Assembly: GCA_963780045.1 (NCBI GenBank) | Contig: CAVZZZ010000001.1 | Location: forward strand, 4,650,001 to 4,714,000 | Direction: 5' to 3' | Length of the DNA: 64,000 nt | Source of the DNA: JANXQG01 sp963780045 | Lineage (GTDB): Bacteria > Planctomycetota > Planctomycetia > Pirellulales > Thermoguttaceae | In this document: piece after piece, positions 44,274 to 53,299 of the stretch | How the letters are laid out: every line of letters starts with the position of its first letter | How positions within the stretch are numbered: the stretch's first letter is position 1 | Program-made: the position numbers and the translations under genes | The notes under the pieces: generated by a model | Database searches by the model: none | What the model saw: only the letters and a program-made list of their open reading frames with translations | Told to the model about the DNA's origin: nothing

Positions 44274-45759
44274 TCACCCCGCTCCCACTCCCCTGTCCAG
44301 CGCGTCCTGATCTCGCTGGTAAAGCGCCAGCACGGACTCGAACTCGCCCTGTCCGATTTGCCAGGCGGGATTGTCGTCGCTATAGGCGTTGCAGTGCGCG
44401 GTAAAGAGGCGGTAAAAGAACTTGAACATGTGCCGCGGCACGCGGAGCGTCCCCAAGCCGTCTTTCAAGCGCACCGCGTCGATTGTCGAGTCCAGCAGGT
44501 CGGTGATCGCCGGCGCTTTCCCATCCGCCGCGCACGCCTTCAGCCGCGCGTTGGCCAGGTCGTAAAGCGATTGGCCGGTCCAGGCCAGCGAGCGGACGAG
44601 GTTCTGCTTGTCCAGCCGCGCCCGTTCGTGGAAATCGCGCTCCTGCCGGTCGATGGCGTGTTCCAGTTCGATCGGCAGCAGCAGCTTGACGCCCAGCCCA
44701 GGGTGCTTGAGAAACTTGTTGTCCAGCATTGGCCAGACGAGGGCCTGCATGAGACTGGCCGAGCCGTTGATCAGATACGGCTCGTCGACGCGATCGACGA
44801 CCACGACGATGCCTTCGTAGCTCATGGACCGTAAGGCCGATTGCAGCTTTTCCAACATGCGATAGCGAGCGTCGGTCTGCGGCGAGACGGGCAGCGGCTG
44901 GCCAGCGAGCCGCCCGGCGGGAAAGTTCAAGAGCACCGTCCGCAGCGAATTGATCGAGTGCTGCAGCACCCGCGTACTGCGGCCGACCTGCCACGCCCGA
45001 TACGTGTACGTCAGGAAACGGCCGACCCACGGCAGCCAGCCAGCGACGATAACGGCCAGCATCCAGGCCCAGTGCGTCCGCCACCATCCCAGCCAGATGA
45101 AGAGCACCAGGGCCAACACTGTGACGCCGGCGCCGACTGCCACATCCCACTTGGACCGCCAGGTGGAAAACCGCAGCTTCTTGCGGAGTCGCTGCCAGCG
45201 CGCCGTCGCGCTTTCCGCGGTCGATTGATCGTAGACGGCGGCCAAAAGCGCCACGTCGCGAACCTGACTGGCGTCGAGCCGTTCGACCGGCAGCGGCTCC
45301 TCGCGCGGCCGGGTGGCGGGCCTGCCGCACGTCCAAAATGCGATCGACCAGTTGCGTCACGGCCAGCGACAGCACGGCGTCGATGTGGTCCCACAGCCGC
45401 CATTGAGCCAAGGCCCGGTCGATTCGCCGCGCGCGGCCGTGAAAACGCTCGCGGAAGCGGTCGAGGAAGGGGTTAAAATCATCGTACTGCACGACGAACA
45501 CCTGGCCCTCGGGATGGTTGGCGTTGTGGTCGGCCAGCTTCCGCACGACTTGCATCCGCATCGCCGTCTTGCCGGCGCCCTTTTCTCCGAAGACGACCGA
45601 CGTTGCCGGCTCGCTTGGATCGCCGAAGATCTTGTCCCACGCCGGATGGAACACGCTGCGAATACAGGCGCCCTTGAAGACCAGGTCGGTCTGCGCGTCC
45701 TCGTCGGCAAAAGGATTCGAGGCCAGCCCGTGATGTACAAGAAATTGCTGGAGCTTCAT
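44274..45759 (-). CDS. KAP-family P-loop NTPase with inserted transmembrane helices (one frameshift)
   Basis: Walker A is FGEKGAGKTAMRM near residue 55 and Walker B is IVVVVDRVDEP near 335. Two TM helices (VAVGAGVTVLALVLFIWLGW and WAWMLAVIVAGWLPWVG) lie between them. That insertion is the defining trait of KAP NTPases, a family that includes the phage-exclusion protein PifA. The frame changes at about 45300-45345, before EEPLPVERLDASQVRDVALL. Restored length is about 495 aa. Its ATG overlaps the stop of the upstream GYF gene (ATGA), so the two are expressed together. Confidence 0.78.
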
Positions 45760-46667
45760 TGGCGCGTCAGCACGTAAATGAATACTCGCGCGAGCACGAT
45801 CACCGCCAGGACCAGCAGGACCAGCAACGTCACCTGAGTGCGGTCCGTCGAGCGGCCGTGTTTGGGCCGTTGCGTGCGCGCCGACGACCCGTTCCGCGGG
45901 TGCCCCGTCGCGGTAGTCGGCGCGATCGCGGTGTCCAGCGGGTCCGTGGGCTGCGTGCCGCGAAGTTTGGGAAAGACCGTTCCGGCCTCCTGCCAGTCGC
46001 GCCAGCCTTCGCGCCAAACTAGCGAGTCGGCGCTGACGCGGCCTTCGTTCATCCACGTTCGCATCAGCTCCCCCGGCGCCGGGCCGAACTGTCCGCCGGT
46101 CGGCGGGCGAATGTACCAGATCATATCCGGGGCGTCGGTGATCGGATCGGGCGGCTCCGGCCGTGCAGCCGGTGCGGCCGGGACGCCCGCACGGTCCATC
46201 GGAGGCAGCGGTGGCGCCGAGGCCTCGCCTTCTGGAGCGCTCGCCGCGGCATAGTGCGGCACTGGACTGGAGGGCGCGGCGGGGCCAGATATGACGGCTG
46301 GGCCAGACGGCGGAAATTGGTTCGATTTAGCCGTGTTCGGCGTCGCTGGGACGTTGGAAACTGACGGCAACGGCGCCGCTTGTTTCGAATGCATCAGCTT
46401 GCCGCCCCCCGGGTCAACAGGCAGATTGGGTGGTTCGCCCGGCAGGATGTCGGGCGAGGAATCGGATTCCTGGTCGCCCTCGTCGTGATCGGCGTGATGC
46501 CCGGCGGTTTGTCCCGTGGTTCGGTGGCCCTCCCGGCTGCTGGGCCGCGTGCTTTGCGTGGGTATTTGCGTCCTGGCGCCGCAGAACGGGCAAATGCCCC
46601 GCCGCCCGGCCTGAAACTCCTTCACGTTCAGTTTGTGCCCGTTGGGACAGTAAAAGCGTATGCCCAT
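45756..46667 (-). CDS. zinc-ribbon, GYF-domain, C-terminally anchored membrane protein
   Basis: The 303-aa protein begins MGIRFYCPNGHKLNVKEFQA and GICPFCG: a C...C-P-F-C zinc ribbon. A long Pro/Ala/Ser-rich linker follows (about 50-165). A GYF_2 domain (MIWYIRPPTGGQFGPAPGEL, then SLVWREGWRDWQEA) normally binds proline-rich peptides. A single TM helix ends the protein (LLVLLVLAVIVLARVFIYVL). The layout is common in planctomycetes. It is the upstream partner of the KAP NTPase, perhaps as its adaptor or sensor. The ATG at 46667 is chosen to start at the zinc ribbon. Confidence 0.8.
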   Translation of the reverse strand: MGIRFYCPNGHKLNVKEFQAGRRGICPFCGARTQIPTQSTRPSSREGHRTTGQTAGHHADHDEGDQESDSSPDILPGEPPNLPVDPGGGKLMHSKQAAPLPSVSNVPATPNTAKSNQFPPSGPAVISGPAAPSSPVPHYAAASAPEGEASAPPLPPMDRAGVPAAPAARPEPPDPITDAPDMIWYIRPPTGGQFGPAPGELMRTWMNEGRVSADSLVWREGWRDWQEAGTVFPKLRGTQPTDPLDTAIAPTTATGHPRNGSSARTQRPKHGRSTDRTQVTLLVLLVLAVIVLARVFIYVLTRQ

Positions 46668-46742
46668 CGATCCGCGATCCTCCGAAAAGTCTATTATAGC
46701 CAGACGACAGGGCACTTGAATCCGTTGTGGCACGTGACACCG

Positions 46743-46958
46743 CTACAAGTCTTCCGGCCGCAAGCCGGTGCGTCGCGCCATCCTGGCAAGCATGCGCCGC
46801 ACCGATCTCTACATCATCGTGGAAGGCAAAGACAAAGTCAGGCCAGACGGCGCGTTCCAGGACGCGGTGAGATCCGCCCGATTGACGCTTGACCGTCCAG
46901 CCGATCTTCAGTAGCGCGGCCAGAACTCGACGTGCCTTCGTTGCAGGCAGCGACTCAT
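46743..46958 (-). CDS. hicA: HicA-type mRNA interferase toxin (two frameshifts)
   Basis: The core of a HicA dsRBD-like toxin is readable: LPATKARRVLAALLKIGW, then QSGGSHRVLER with the catalytic histidine in G-S-H, then FAFHDDVEIG. A base appears missing near 46950, just after the ATG that overlaps the hicB stop. One extra base near 46793 precedes MLARMARRTGLRPEDL and its stop. With both repaired the protein is about 71 aa. It could be a true pseudogene or a sequencing artefact, as elsewhere in the window. Confidence 0.75.
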
Positions 46959-47161
46959 GCTGTTTCTGCAAAGACGCGCTCCAACTCGGGCACCGGCTCA
47001 CCTTGGTCGAGGCGGTCGGCGATTACGCGGAGTGCCAGCGCCTTAGCATGATCGACGGCCTCCGTACGCGTCTCACCGTATGCCAAAACCCCGGAAAGCT
47101 GCGGCACTTCCGCGAGCCAACGTCCATCTGCTTCGCGTTCAGTTTCAACCGTCAGCCCCAT
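46955..47161 (-). CDS. hicB: HicB-type antitoxin
   Basis: The 68-aa protein is a partial RNase H-like HicB fold: MGLTVETEREADGRWLAEVP and QLSGVLAYGETRTEAVDHAK, the standard HicB motifs. It has no C-terminal DNA-binding domain, as in many short HicB. Its stop overlaps the hicA start as ATGA. The order hicB-hicA is the reverse of the E. coli operon but common elsewhere. Confidence 0.87.
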   Translation of the reverse strand: MGLTVETEREADGRWLAEVPQLSGVLAYGETRTEAVDHAKALALRVIADRLDQGEPVPELERVFAETA

Positions 47162-47251
47162 GATCCGTCCCTCCCAAACAAAACCATATACGTTAGCGCC
47201 GCACATACTATCATACCCTGCACCGGCCGCTCTAGCAACCGCCGTCATCGG

Positions 47252-50200
47252 TCAAGCACAAGCCGGCAATTCAACACCCGCGGCCCGTCGATCTCTTCCG
47301 CGCAGCCAAAGCGGCATTCCGACAAGCACGCGGCCGTCGGGGAGGCGATAAGTGAATTCGCTCCTCGCACCAGGCGGCAGCACCACCTCCGCCCATTGGC
47401 GTCGCCGGTCCGGCGCCAATAGGCAACAGCGGAAGCTGACCGTCCGTTTGCCCTGGTTCTGAAGCGTCTGCCGGACATTCATGTTGCCTTGATCGTCCAG
47501 CACGGCCTGTCCGCTAATGTCAACATCGCCGCCGCCGATTTCGATCGGCCGGTAGACAGTGAAGCGGTAAAGTCGATCGGCCTGCAGCTCGAATTGCAGG
47601 GCAACCATCTGCGGCCCGGCGAGGGTATCGCTGGGCAACACTACCCGCAGCGGCAACTTCCAGACGGCGCCCGGCTCAAGGCGGAATTCGGCCGATTGTG
47701 GCTCGACCTGCCAATCCCGCGGCGGCCCGATCAGCAAATGCCCCGCTACGGCCCGCGGCAGCGTGTTCTTCAATTCCACGCTCGTCGCTGCCGTGCTTGC
47801 TGGAGTGCTCGGCAGCGAGCGCGGTGCGAAACCGACATTCAGTTGCCATTGCGTGATTGGCCCGTCCAACCCGGTCAGGAAGACGGGAAGCCGCTGGACG
47901 TCGACGCTCGCCCGCGCTCCTGCGTCGAGCGTGGTCGGCAAGTCCGCAATCCGGCCCCATAGGTCGCAGGATTGCAAATGGTCGCCGAGGTAAACGGAGT
48001 CGCGTTGCGGAACGCCGCCGCCGAGCACGCCCACGTACTTGCCGCGGCTGCCGAAGCAATGCACGCGGTTGCCGCCGGCAAGATCAATCTCGCCCGCAAA
48101 CGGCAGCCCGCCGAGCATCAAGGCCGTCGTTCGCCACGGCAGGAACAACTCGCCGGGCGAACCGTCGCGGGACACAAGTCCGCGCTCGGAATCGAAAGGA
48201 TGGTCGAAAAAGATGCCCTCGGCGCAATGTATCTTGGCAGTGATCATGCGGTCGACCAATTGGGCTATTCGCTCGCTGTCTCCCACTGGCGCTTCGCGTT
48301 TTCGCGGCGCGGCGCCGATCGCCAGCCATCGGGTAACTCCGGCGGACGCCGTAGCGTCCAATCGCTTTGCCAGCTCGGCGTCGCTCGTCGACTCGTCGCA
48401 GTAGAGGGAAAGAAATCGCCAGGGGGGTTTTGGCGGCTTTGTTTGCAGTCCCGGCTTTGGCCTGCCCCGCACGCCGCCTTTGCGAGGGCCGCTGGCGACA
48501 TCTCGCAGAGCTAGACGAGCGCTCGCCACCGGCAGCGGCGCGCTGATGTCCCAGGCGATGCCGACATCGACGTCTTGACCTACTTTGTCCAACTCTGCCT
48601 TGACAGGCGAAACTACCGCCGGCAGATCACTGAAACCAGTCCAGCCCGTATCGCGGTCGTCGCCGATCTGCCAGCAGCGGATTTCAGTCCCCAGGCGCGC
48701 GAGCACCGGTTTAATCGACGGATACCAGGTCTTCGGGTCAAGCCCGAACGCCTCGACCGCGAGAATGCCGGGGGACTGTCCCGATTCTCGCGGCTGACTG
48801 GGGCCAAACTCCGGGATGGCCGACGGTTGTGAAAATGGGGCTGCCCCCTTTTCGGCGGTCGCTTGATCGTTCCCCGTCGGCGGATGCAGTACGCCCGCCA
48901 ACTGCACACCCGCACGGCTGAGCCGATCGCTAAAGCTGATAAGCGGTTCGATGCGATCGCCTTTGCGCGGGCTAGGCGCGCATACGAAGGGATACTTGAC
49001 CCGGCGGGCGCCGCTCTGCGCCAAGAGGTCGCCCAGGGGTACAAGTCCCACCGCGACGTCGTCCGTGTCGAGGCTCCAGCCGAATTCGCTCTCCTGCGGC
49101 GGCGGGTGCATATCGATAATGGCGATGCCCAATGACGTGCGTGCGATCGGCTGCCCGTAACTCGCGCCGTCTTCTCCCAGCGGCACAAGCTCCGCGGAAA
49201 CGCGATAGTATCCTGCCGAATCGCCTGGAATCTGCCATGCTGTGCGAGCCGCACCTTCGGTCCGCGACTTCGGCGTTTTGCCAGTCGCGTCCGTTCCGGT
49301 TGTCTTTAGGGCTGGCAGCCCGCTGTTTGAAACGCTCTGGCAATGGCGAGCGATCGTTCGTCCCTCGCAATCGGCTAGCTCGAGACGGACTTCGTACCGC
49401 GGCGCGGCAAAGCCCGACACCAGACAGGCGATTTCAATCGCCCCGGAACCCGTTTGCGGTTTGCCCTCTCGCCCTGTGCCCGCTTGCGGTTGTCGGGCGA
49501 ATACTAGAAAGGAAGCGTCGCCTGCTCCGCGCAGTTTAAGATTGTTCGTCGTTGCAATGCCGGCTTCATGCACGTTCTGCCCGTTGGCCGCGTCGATCCG
49601 TCGGGCCGCGAGAGCAACGCGCGGCAGCCGCCCGACCCACAGCGAGCCGAAAAACGCCGAACCGTGCAGGTCCTGGTCCGCTCCTTGCGGCGCGAGGTGA
49701 ACACCCACGTACAGCGTCGAAGCTCCGGCTGGCGGCGAAAGCGGACCGACGCGCACCTTACGCCAGGGGTTTGTGCCGTCGATCTTCTCCGAAACTGCGT
49801 CGGCCAGTCTCGCTCGTGCCGCATCCGTGAAAGTCAACGACATCCAGGCCGCGTCGTGTTGCAATGCGGACGTCTTCACGTAGCCTTCGACAAAGTATTC
49901 GCCGCCCGGCTCGACCGCGACCGCCGGCCCGAAAGCCGTCGCCGCGCCGCCATCCAGGTCCATGCGCAGGCAGCGTCCACGACCCGATGCACCCCCGCGC
50001 AGCGGAGGGCTAGAATTGCCCGGCGGAAAGTCGTCATCGACGACGCGCGCGAGTTTCTGTACGTACCACGGCAGGCCCGGACCGCGCGGCCGCGTCCAGC
50101 CCGGAGGCCAACCAAAGTATTCCTCATCGCCAGTCGGCTCAAACGTGCATTTCCAGACCTCAGCGGCGCCGCGAACGAATTTATCATTCTCCGCGTACTG

Positions 50201-50299
50201 CTGGCCAGCGTTGTGATCACGATCCGCGTTATGTCCCTTTTCGCCCCCTCCGCCAGGAGCAGCTAGCGACGTTAGAAGGATCGCGGCGAGCGGCAACAT
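47252..50299 (-). CDS. large secreted protein of unknown function
   Basis: The 1015-aa product begins MLPLAAILLTSLAAPGGGGE, a signal peptide. Residues 40-230 look like a carbohydrate-binding-type beta sandwich (GGEYFVEGYVKTSALQHDAA, then ASTLYVGVHLAP). The central part has barrel-like segments (TWYPSIKPVLARLGTEIRCW, VDVGIAWDISAPLPVASA) suggestive of a degenerate glycoside hydrolase. The C-terminus returns to beta structure. No catalytic motif is recognised. A GGGACTGTCCC-type repeat lies in frame near residues 480-509. The ATG at 50299 is chosen for the signal peptide. Confidence 0.7.
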   Translation of the reverse strand: MLPLAAILLTSLAAPGGGGEKGHNADRDHNAGQQYAENDKFVRGAAEVWKCTFEPTGDEEYFGWPPGWTRPRGPGLPWYVQKLARVVDDDFPPGNSSPPLRGGASGRGRCLRMDLDGGAATAFGPAVAVEPGGEYFVEGYVKTSALQHDAAWMSLTFTDAARARLADAVSEKIDGTNPWRKVRVGPLSPPAGASTLYVGVHLAPQGADQDLHGSAFFGSLWVGRLPRVALAARRIDAANGQNVHEAGIATTNNLKLRGAGDASFLVFARQPQAGTGREGKPQTGSGAIEIACLVSGFAAPRYEVRLELADCEGRTIARHCQSVSNSGLPALKTTGTDATGKTPKSRTEGAARTAWQIPGDSAGYYRVSAELVPLGEDGASYGQPIARTSLGIAIIDMHPPPQESEFGWSLDTDDVAVGLVPLGDLLAQSGARRVKYPFVCAPSPRKGDRIEPLISFSDRLSRAGVQLAGVLHPPTGNDQATAEKGAAPFSQPSAIPEFGPSQPRESGQSPGILAVEAFGLDPKTWYPSIKPVLARLGTEIRCWQIGDDRDTGWTGFSDLPAVVSPVKAELDKVGQDVDVGIAWDISAPLPVASARLALRDVASGPRKGGVRGRPKPGLQTKPPKPPWRFLSLYCDESTSDAELAKRLDATASAGVTRWLAIGAAPRKREAPVGDSERIAQLVDRMITAKIHCAEGIFFDHPFDSERGLVSRDGSPGELFLPWRTTALMLGGLPFAGEIDLAGGNRVHCFGSRGKYVGVLGGGVPQRDSVYLGDHLQSCDLWGRIADLPTTLDAGARASVDVQRLPVFLTGLDGPITQWQLNVGFAPRSLPSTPASTAATSVELKNTLPRAVAGHLLIGPPRDWQVEPQSAEFRLEPGAVWKLPLRVVLPSDTLAGPQMVALQFELQADRLYRFTVYRPIEIGGGDVDISGQAVLDDQGNMNVRQTLQNQGKRTVSFRCCLLAPDRRRQWAEVVLPPGARSEFTYRLPDGRVLVGMPLWLRGRDRRAAGVELPACA
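48774..48858. repeat. GGGACTGTCCC-type palindrome in frame in the large secreted gene
   Basis: GGGGGACTGTCCCGATTCTC near 48774 faces GAAAATGGGGCTGCCCCC near 48833-48850. It is the same family and orientation as the copy in the Hsp70 gene at 63652-63700, with extra DNA in the middle. On the coding strand it reads KGAAPFS...RESGQSP. Confidence 0.65.
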
Positions 50300-50352
50300 A
50301 ATGCGCAGTCTGGATAAACGAGGCAAGCTGCGGCATGCGCCCATCGCGGTAA

Positions 50353-51162
50353 TTACCGCATCATACTGGCCCAGAGTGCTTGCTGCTGTTTGGTCAGCAG
50401 TTGCAAGGCCCGTTGCCGGGCCTCGTCCAGCAGCGCCGACCGCTTCTGCGCAACTTCCAATCGGCTATCGTCTCCAAAATACTTTTCCAAATCCGCGATC
50501 CCGATCTGCGTTATCTGCTTGAGCCGCTCAATGGCTTCCTGCTGGGCGGCCGACAAATCGAGCTTCTTGACCACCTCCGGCTGGAAAAACGGCTCGACGC
50601 CCGGCATCCGCACTAGCTCTGCCAGCCGCGCATTGACTGCGGGCGCGGCGGTCGGGGCTGTGGTGTCGGTAAGTGCCTCGAAGCCCGATTTCGCGTCGCG
50701 GCTGGACTTAGCGGCGCCTGCCGAACTGAAGAACGGGATCCATTGCGCCAGATAGCGCTGGCACGCCACGCCGGTCGAGGCCACCACGGTGACCGCCAGT
50801 AGCAATTCCAGCAGGCCGCGGCAGGGAAGACGCGCCCTCTTCTTCATCTTCTTCGCCGGCGCCTGTTCTCCGTCGGCTTCTTCTTCGTCCTCGTCGGTTT
50901 CGTCCTCGGGCGCTTCGTTTTCGACAGTTCTCAGCCGTTCAAGGCCGATGCGGAAAGTGGCAATGTCGCCCGTCGGATCTTCCTCCTCCGTCTCCAGGCG
51001 GACGATATTGAAGACGCGGACTTCCAGCTCGGCGTCCGGTGTCTTCAGGTGTCCTGAATCGTCCACCCAGAACTGCGGACTACCCTGGATCACGACGTGC
51101 AGCGTCCCCCCCCGCTCCTCGAGAATCGCGGCCGGCAGGTTCTGGCAGCCGATGCTCAGCAC
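50353..51162 (-). CDS. single-pass membrane protein of unknown function
   Basis: The 269-aa protein has an N-terminal beta-rich domain (LHVVIQGSPQFWVDDSGHLK), a very acidic linker (about 85-102), a basic patch and one TM helix (LLELLLAVTVVASTGVACQR). The C-terminal ~120 aa are helical and probably extracytoplasmic (VKKLDLSAAQQEAIERLKQI). The last segment resembles the Gln/Lys-rich helices of planctomycete LTXXQ-like proteins. The family is not recognised. It lies 53 nt upstream of the large secreted gene on the same strand. A start further upstream is possible. Confidence 0.6.
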   Translation of the reverse strand: MLSIGCQNLPAAILEERGGTLHVVIQGSPQFWVDDSGHLKTPDAELEVRVFNIVRLETEEEDPTGDIATFRIGLERLRTVENEAPEDETDEDEEEADGEQAPAKKMKKRARLPCRGLLELLLAVTVVASTGVACQRYLAQWIPFFSSAGAAKSSRDAKSGFEALTDTTAPTAAPAVNARLAELVRMPGVEPFFQPEVVKKLDLSAAQQEAIERLKQITQIGIADLEKYFGDDSRLEVAQKRSALLDEARQRALQLLTKQQQALWASMMR

Positions 51163-51498
51163 GCAGTCCGGCTGCGCGCGCAGCCCGCCGCGGGGGCGGG
51201 CCGGATGAGCGAATTGGTCCTTCTTCGAGAGACTGCATAAGCGGAGTGTTTCTACTAGTGGGCCCTAGGAAAACCTAGCACGCCGGTTACGCCCGCGAGG
51301 GGCCTTTTGCGGGAATCCTTAGCTGCTCGGAAGGACTGTAGCGGTTGTAGCGGTCGAGCGCCGTGTGACTCCCATGAGTTCCGTCGCGGGTGAATTCGTT
51401 TTACAACAAGGGCGGCACGTCTCCGCACACTCCGGGGCCTCCGCGTGAGTCACCTAAAGCAGGTTTCCGCGGCGGCGATCCCAGAAGTCGGATGTCGG
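51163..51498. other. intergenic region with a CTAGG hairpin
   Basis: No gene is seen in these 336 bp. CTAGG and CCTAG separated by four A (near 51266-51280) form a small hairpin. Both flanking genes are on the minus strand, so this should hold the promoter of the downstream one, but no clear -35/-10 pair stands out. Confidence 0.4.
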
Positions 51499-51825
51499 TT
51501 AACCGTCGTCGAATAACACGTCCAAGACGTCCAGTGCGTTCACCGCACGGCGGGGATCGCGGTCGCCTGTGAGGTTCGCCGGCTCGTGCCATATCGAAAG
51601 CGCATAGCGGATATACTGCTCTCGCGATTCGGCGAGAAGGGCATCGCCCAGTCGGCACTTCAACTCCGGCCAAAGCGACCGCAGCTCATCGAGCGCAGCC
51701 GCTTTGCCCCGGATGGCGTCGAAGGCAGCGTCGTCCAATGCTTCGAGCTGGGCGACGACTTCGGGCGAGTCGGCGTCGAGCAAGCAGGACGGCGCACGGA
51801 CGGTTGCGGCGGTCGCCTCCGCCAC
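51499..51825 (-). CDS. small helical protein, unknown
   Basis: This 108-aa acidic protein is mostly helical and has no signal or TM segment. It starts MAEATAATVRAPSCLLDADS; the middle reads VVAQLEALDDAAFDAIRGKA and the C-terminus RAVNALDVLDVLFDDG. It is cysteine-poor. I do not recognise a family. It lies in a row of minus-strand unknown genes (50353-52902) and could be a cytosolic partner of them. Confidence 0.5.
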   Translation of the reverse strand: MAEATAATVRAPSCLLDADSPEVVAQLEALDDAAFDAIRGKAAALDELRSLWPELKCRLGDALLAESREQYIRYALSIWHEPANLTGDRDPRRAVNALDVLDVLFDDG

Positions 51826-51916
51826 GGCTGCGACGCTCTTTTGGAACGTGTGATGTGCCGCGTGGGCCTGACGTTCGTGCGAGTTCAGGGACCTGTCTCC
51901 TTGATTCGCGCTGTGG

Positions 51917-52102
51917 CTATTGGGCCAATTCCACCGTCGCGTCCGCGGACTCGCCGCGCGTGGCGGCCGTGGCCACGTAAACCAGGCCGACCGTGCCCCC
52001 CAGCACCATCGGCGGCTGCGCGGCCAGAAGGCCGAACCCGAGGTTGATCAGGCACAACAGGACAATCGCGATGTATCGCAGTTTGTCTCGAAACTTTTCC
52101 AT
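51917..52102 (-). CDS. small membrane protein (61 aa)
   Basis: The protein starts MEKFRDKLRYIAIVLLCLIN and has two hydrophobic segments (about 10-28 and 32-46) separated by a short QPPM turn, then a polar tail. The positive N-terminus suggests N-in topology. No family is recognised. It lies between two soluble unknown genes on the same strand. Confidence 0.6.
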   Translation of the reverse strand: MEKFRDKLRYIAIVLLCLINLGFGLLAAQPPMVLGGTVGLVYVATAATRGESADATVELAQ

Positions 52103-52197
52103 CTCACGCTCCCATAAAAAGTGTCTCGGTGTCCTTTACAAAACCGATGCGAAAGCGGGCGCGGTGGCGCCGCCCGTTCTAGTCCGACGGGGCCTCG

Positions 52198-52902
52198 CTA
52201 AGTTGCCGCCGCATCGGGCACGGCTGGAGGGGTTCCGGCCTCGACGCGCTTGCCGTTTCGCGGACCTCCGTCCCGCTGCGCATCGACGAGCGCCGTCCGC
52301 TTGTCGTCCGCGGGGGGCGCTGCGGGTCCCGGCGGATCGCCGCGAAGCTGGGCGGTGAGGGTTTCCACCAGGCTCCGCATCCGTTTCAACTCGCCTGCCA
52401 GTTCGGCTTGCTGCCGGCCGGCGTGGCGCTTTTGTTCGTGGAGGGTCTCGGTCTGGTCGGCCGCGCGACTGCGAAGTGTTTCCACCTCGGCCTCCAAGGT
52501 CGCTCGCTGCTGGAGCCAGTCGGCCTGCTGCCAACGCATTCCTTCCAAGAGCGCGGCGATTTGCGAATCCGGGACCGCGTCCTCGCGCGCCGCGGCGATC
52601 TCCGTGACCAAGGAGGTCAGCCGCGACAGTTGGCTTTCGACGTTGCTGCCAAAGCGTTCAATCTGTTCGCTGGCCCGCCGCAACTCCTCTCGGCAAGCGG
52701 CCCACGAAGTGTCGGCTGACGCCTTGTGTCCGTTGTTCAGCTCCAGGCATTTGTGCCGAGCGAACAGCTCCAGCGAAAGCGACTGGAGCTGGTCGAAAAC
52801 GCCGCCGAAAAACTCGCCGCACTCTTCCTGCGTCGCATTGACCTCGTCCAGCGCGGTGCGCGCAAGATCGTCAACATCGGGCTCTTGCAGTTCCGTGGAC
52901 AC
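52198..52902 (-). CDS. coiled-coil protein, unknown
   Basis: The 234-aa protein is soluble and dominated by heptad-rich helices, especially residues 60-190 (REELRRASEQIERFGSNVES, ATLEAEVETLRSRAADQTET, AELAGELKRMRSLVETL). The C-terminal 40 residues are Pro/Ala-rich and disordered. No enzymatic motif is present. It is the first gene of the minus-strand group of unknown genes that ends at 50353. The region 52903-53161 upstream holds no gene. Confidence 0.65.
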   Translation of the reverse strand: MSTELQEPDVDDLARTALDEVNATQEECGEFFGGVFDQLQSLSLELFARHKCLELNNGHKASADTSWAACREELRRASEQIERFGSNVESQLSRLTSLVTEIAAAREDAVPDSQIAALLEGMRWQQADWLQQRATLEAEVETLRSRAADQTETLHEQKRHAGRQQAELAGELKRMRSLVETLTAQLRGDPPGPAAPPADDKRTALVDAQRDGGPRNGKRVEAGTPPAVPDAAAT

Positions 52903-53161
52903 AATTCAACGCCTGACGAGTACAGGTTGCTTGGCGATCGCCGGTCGCAAGGGGGTGACAAGTGGCCGCGTGCCAAGCCGGTAGCTTGGCAGCGACTGCG
53001 AGGGCGCTGAATCGCCGCGGGCGGAATGGCCCGCTAAATAACAGTAGGTCAGGAAACGCGAGTTGGCAAATCGGCGAGGTCAGAATTGGTGCAAACCGGA
53101 AAAAAGCGCCGATTTTTGACCGGAAGAAGGCGGAAACGGGGCGGCCGTGCCGGATAGTTCC

Positions 53162-53299
53162 AAGTGCCCAGTACGCAGTGCCGAGTTGGCGTTGCATAGC
53201 AATCGTGCCCGGCGTACTCGACAGAAAGTACCGCGTAGTCGCTACTCGGCACTCCGTTCTGCGCACTGTGTACGGTGTACTTTGTACTTGGCACACTCG
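53162..53299. repeat. heptamer element (ACTTTGT/CAGTACG types)
   Basis: Eight degenerate units related to CAGTACG and AAGTGCC occupy 53162-53217. About twelve in-phase 7-bp units related to ACTTGGC and ACTCCGT occupy 53216-53299. The arms are partly complementary. The 3' end of the radical SAM gene runs into the right arm, which encodes its last residues. Confidence 0.65.
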
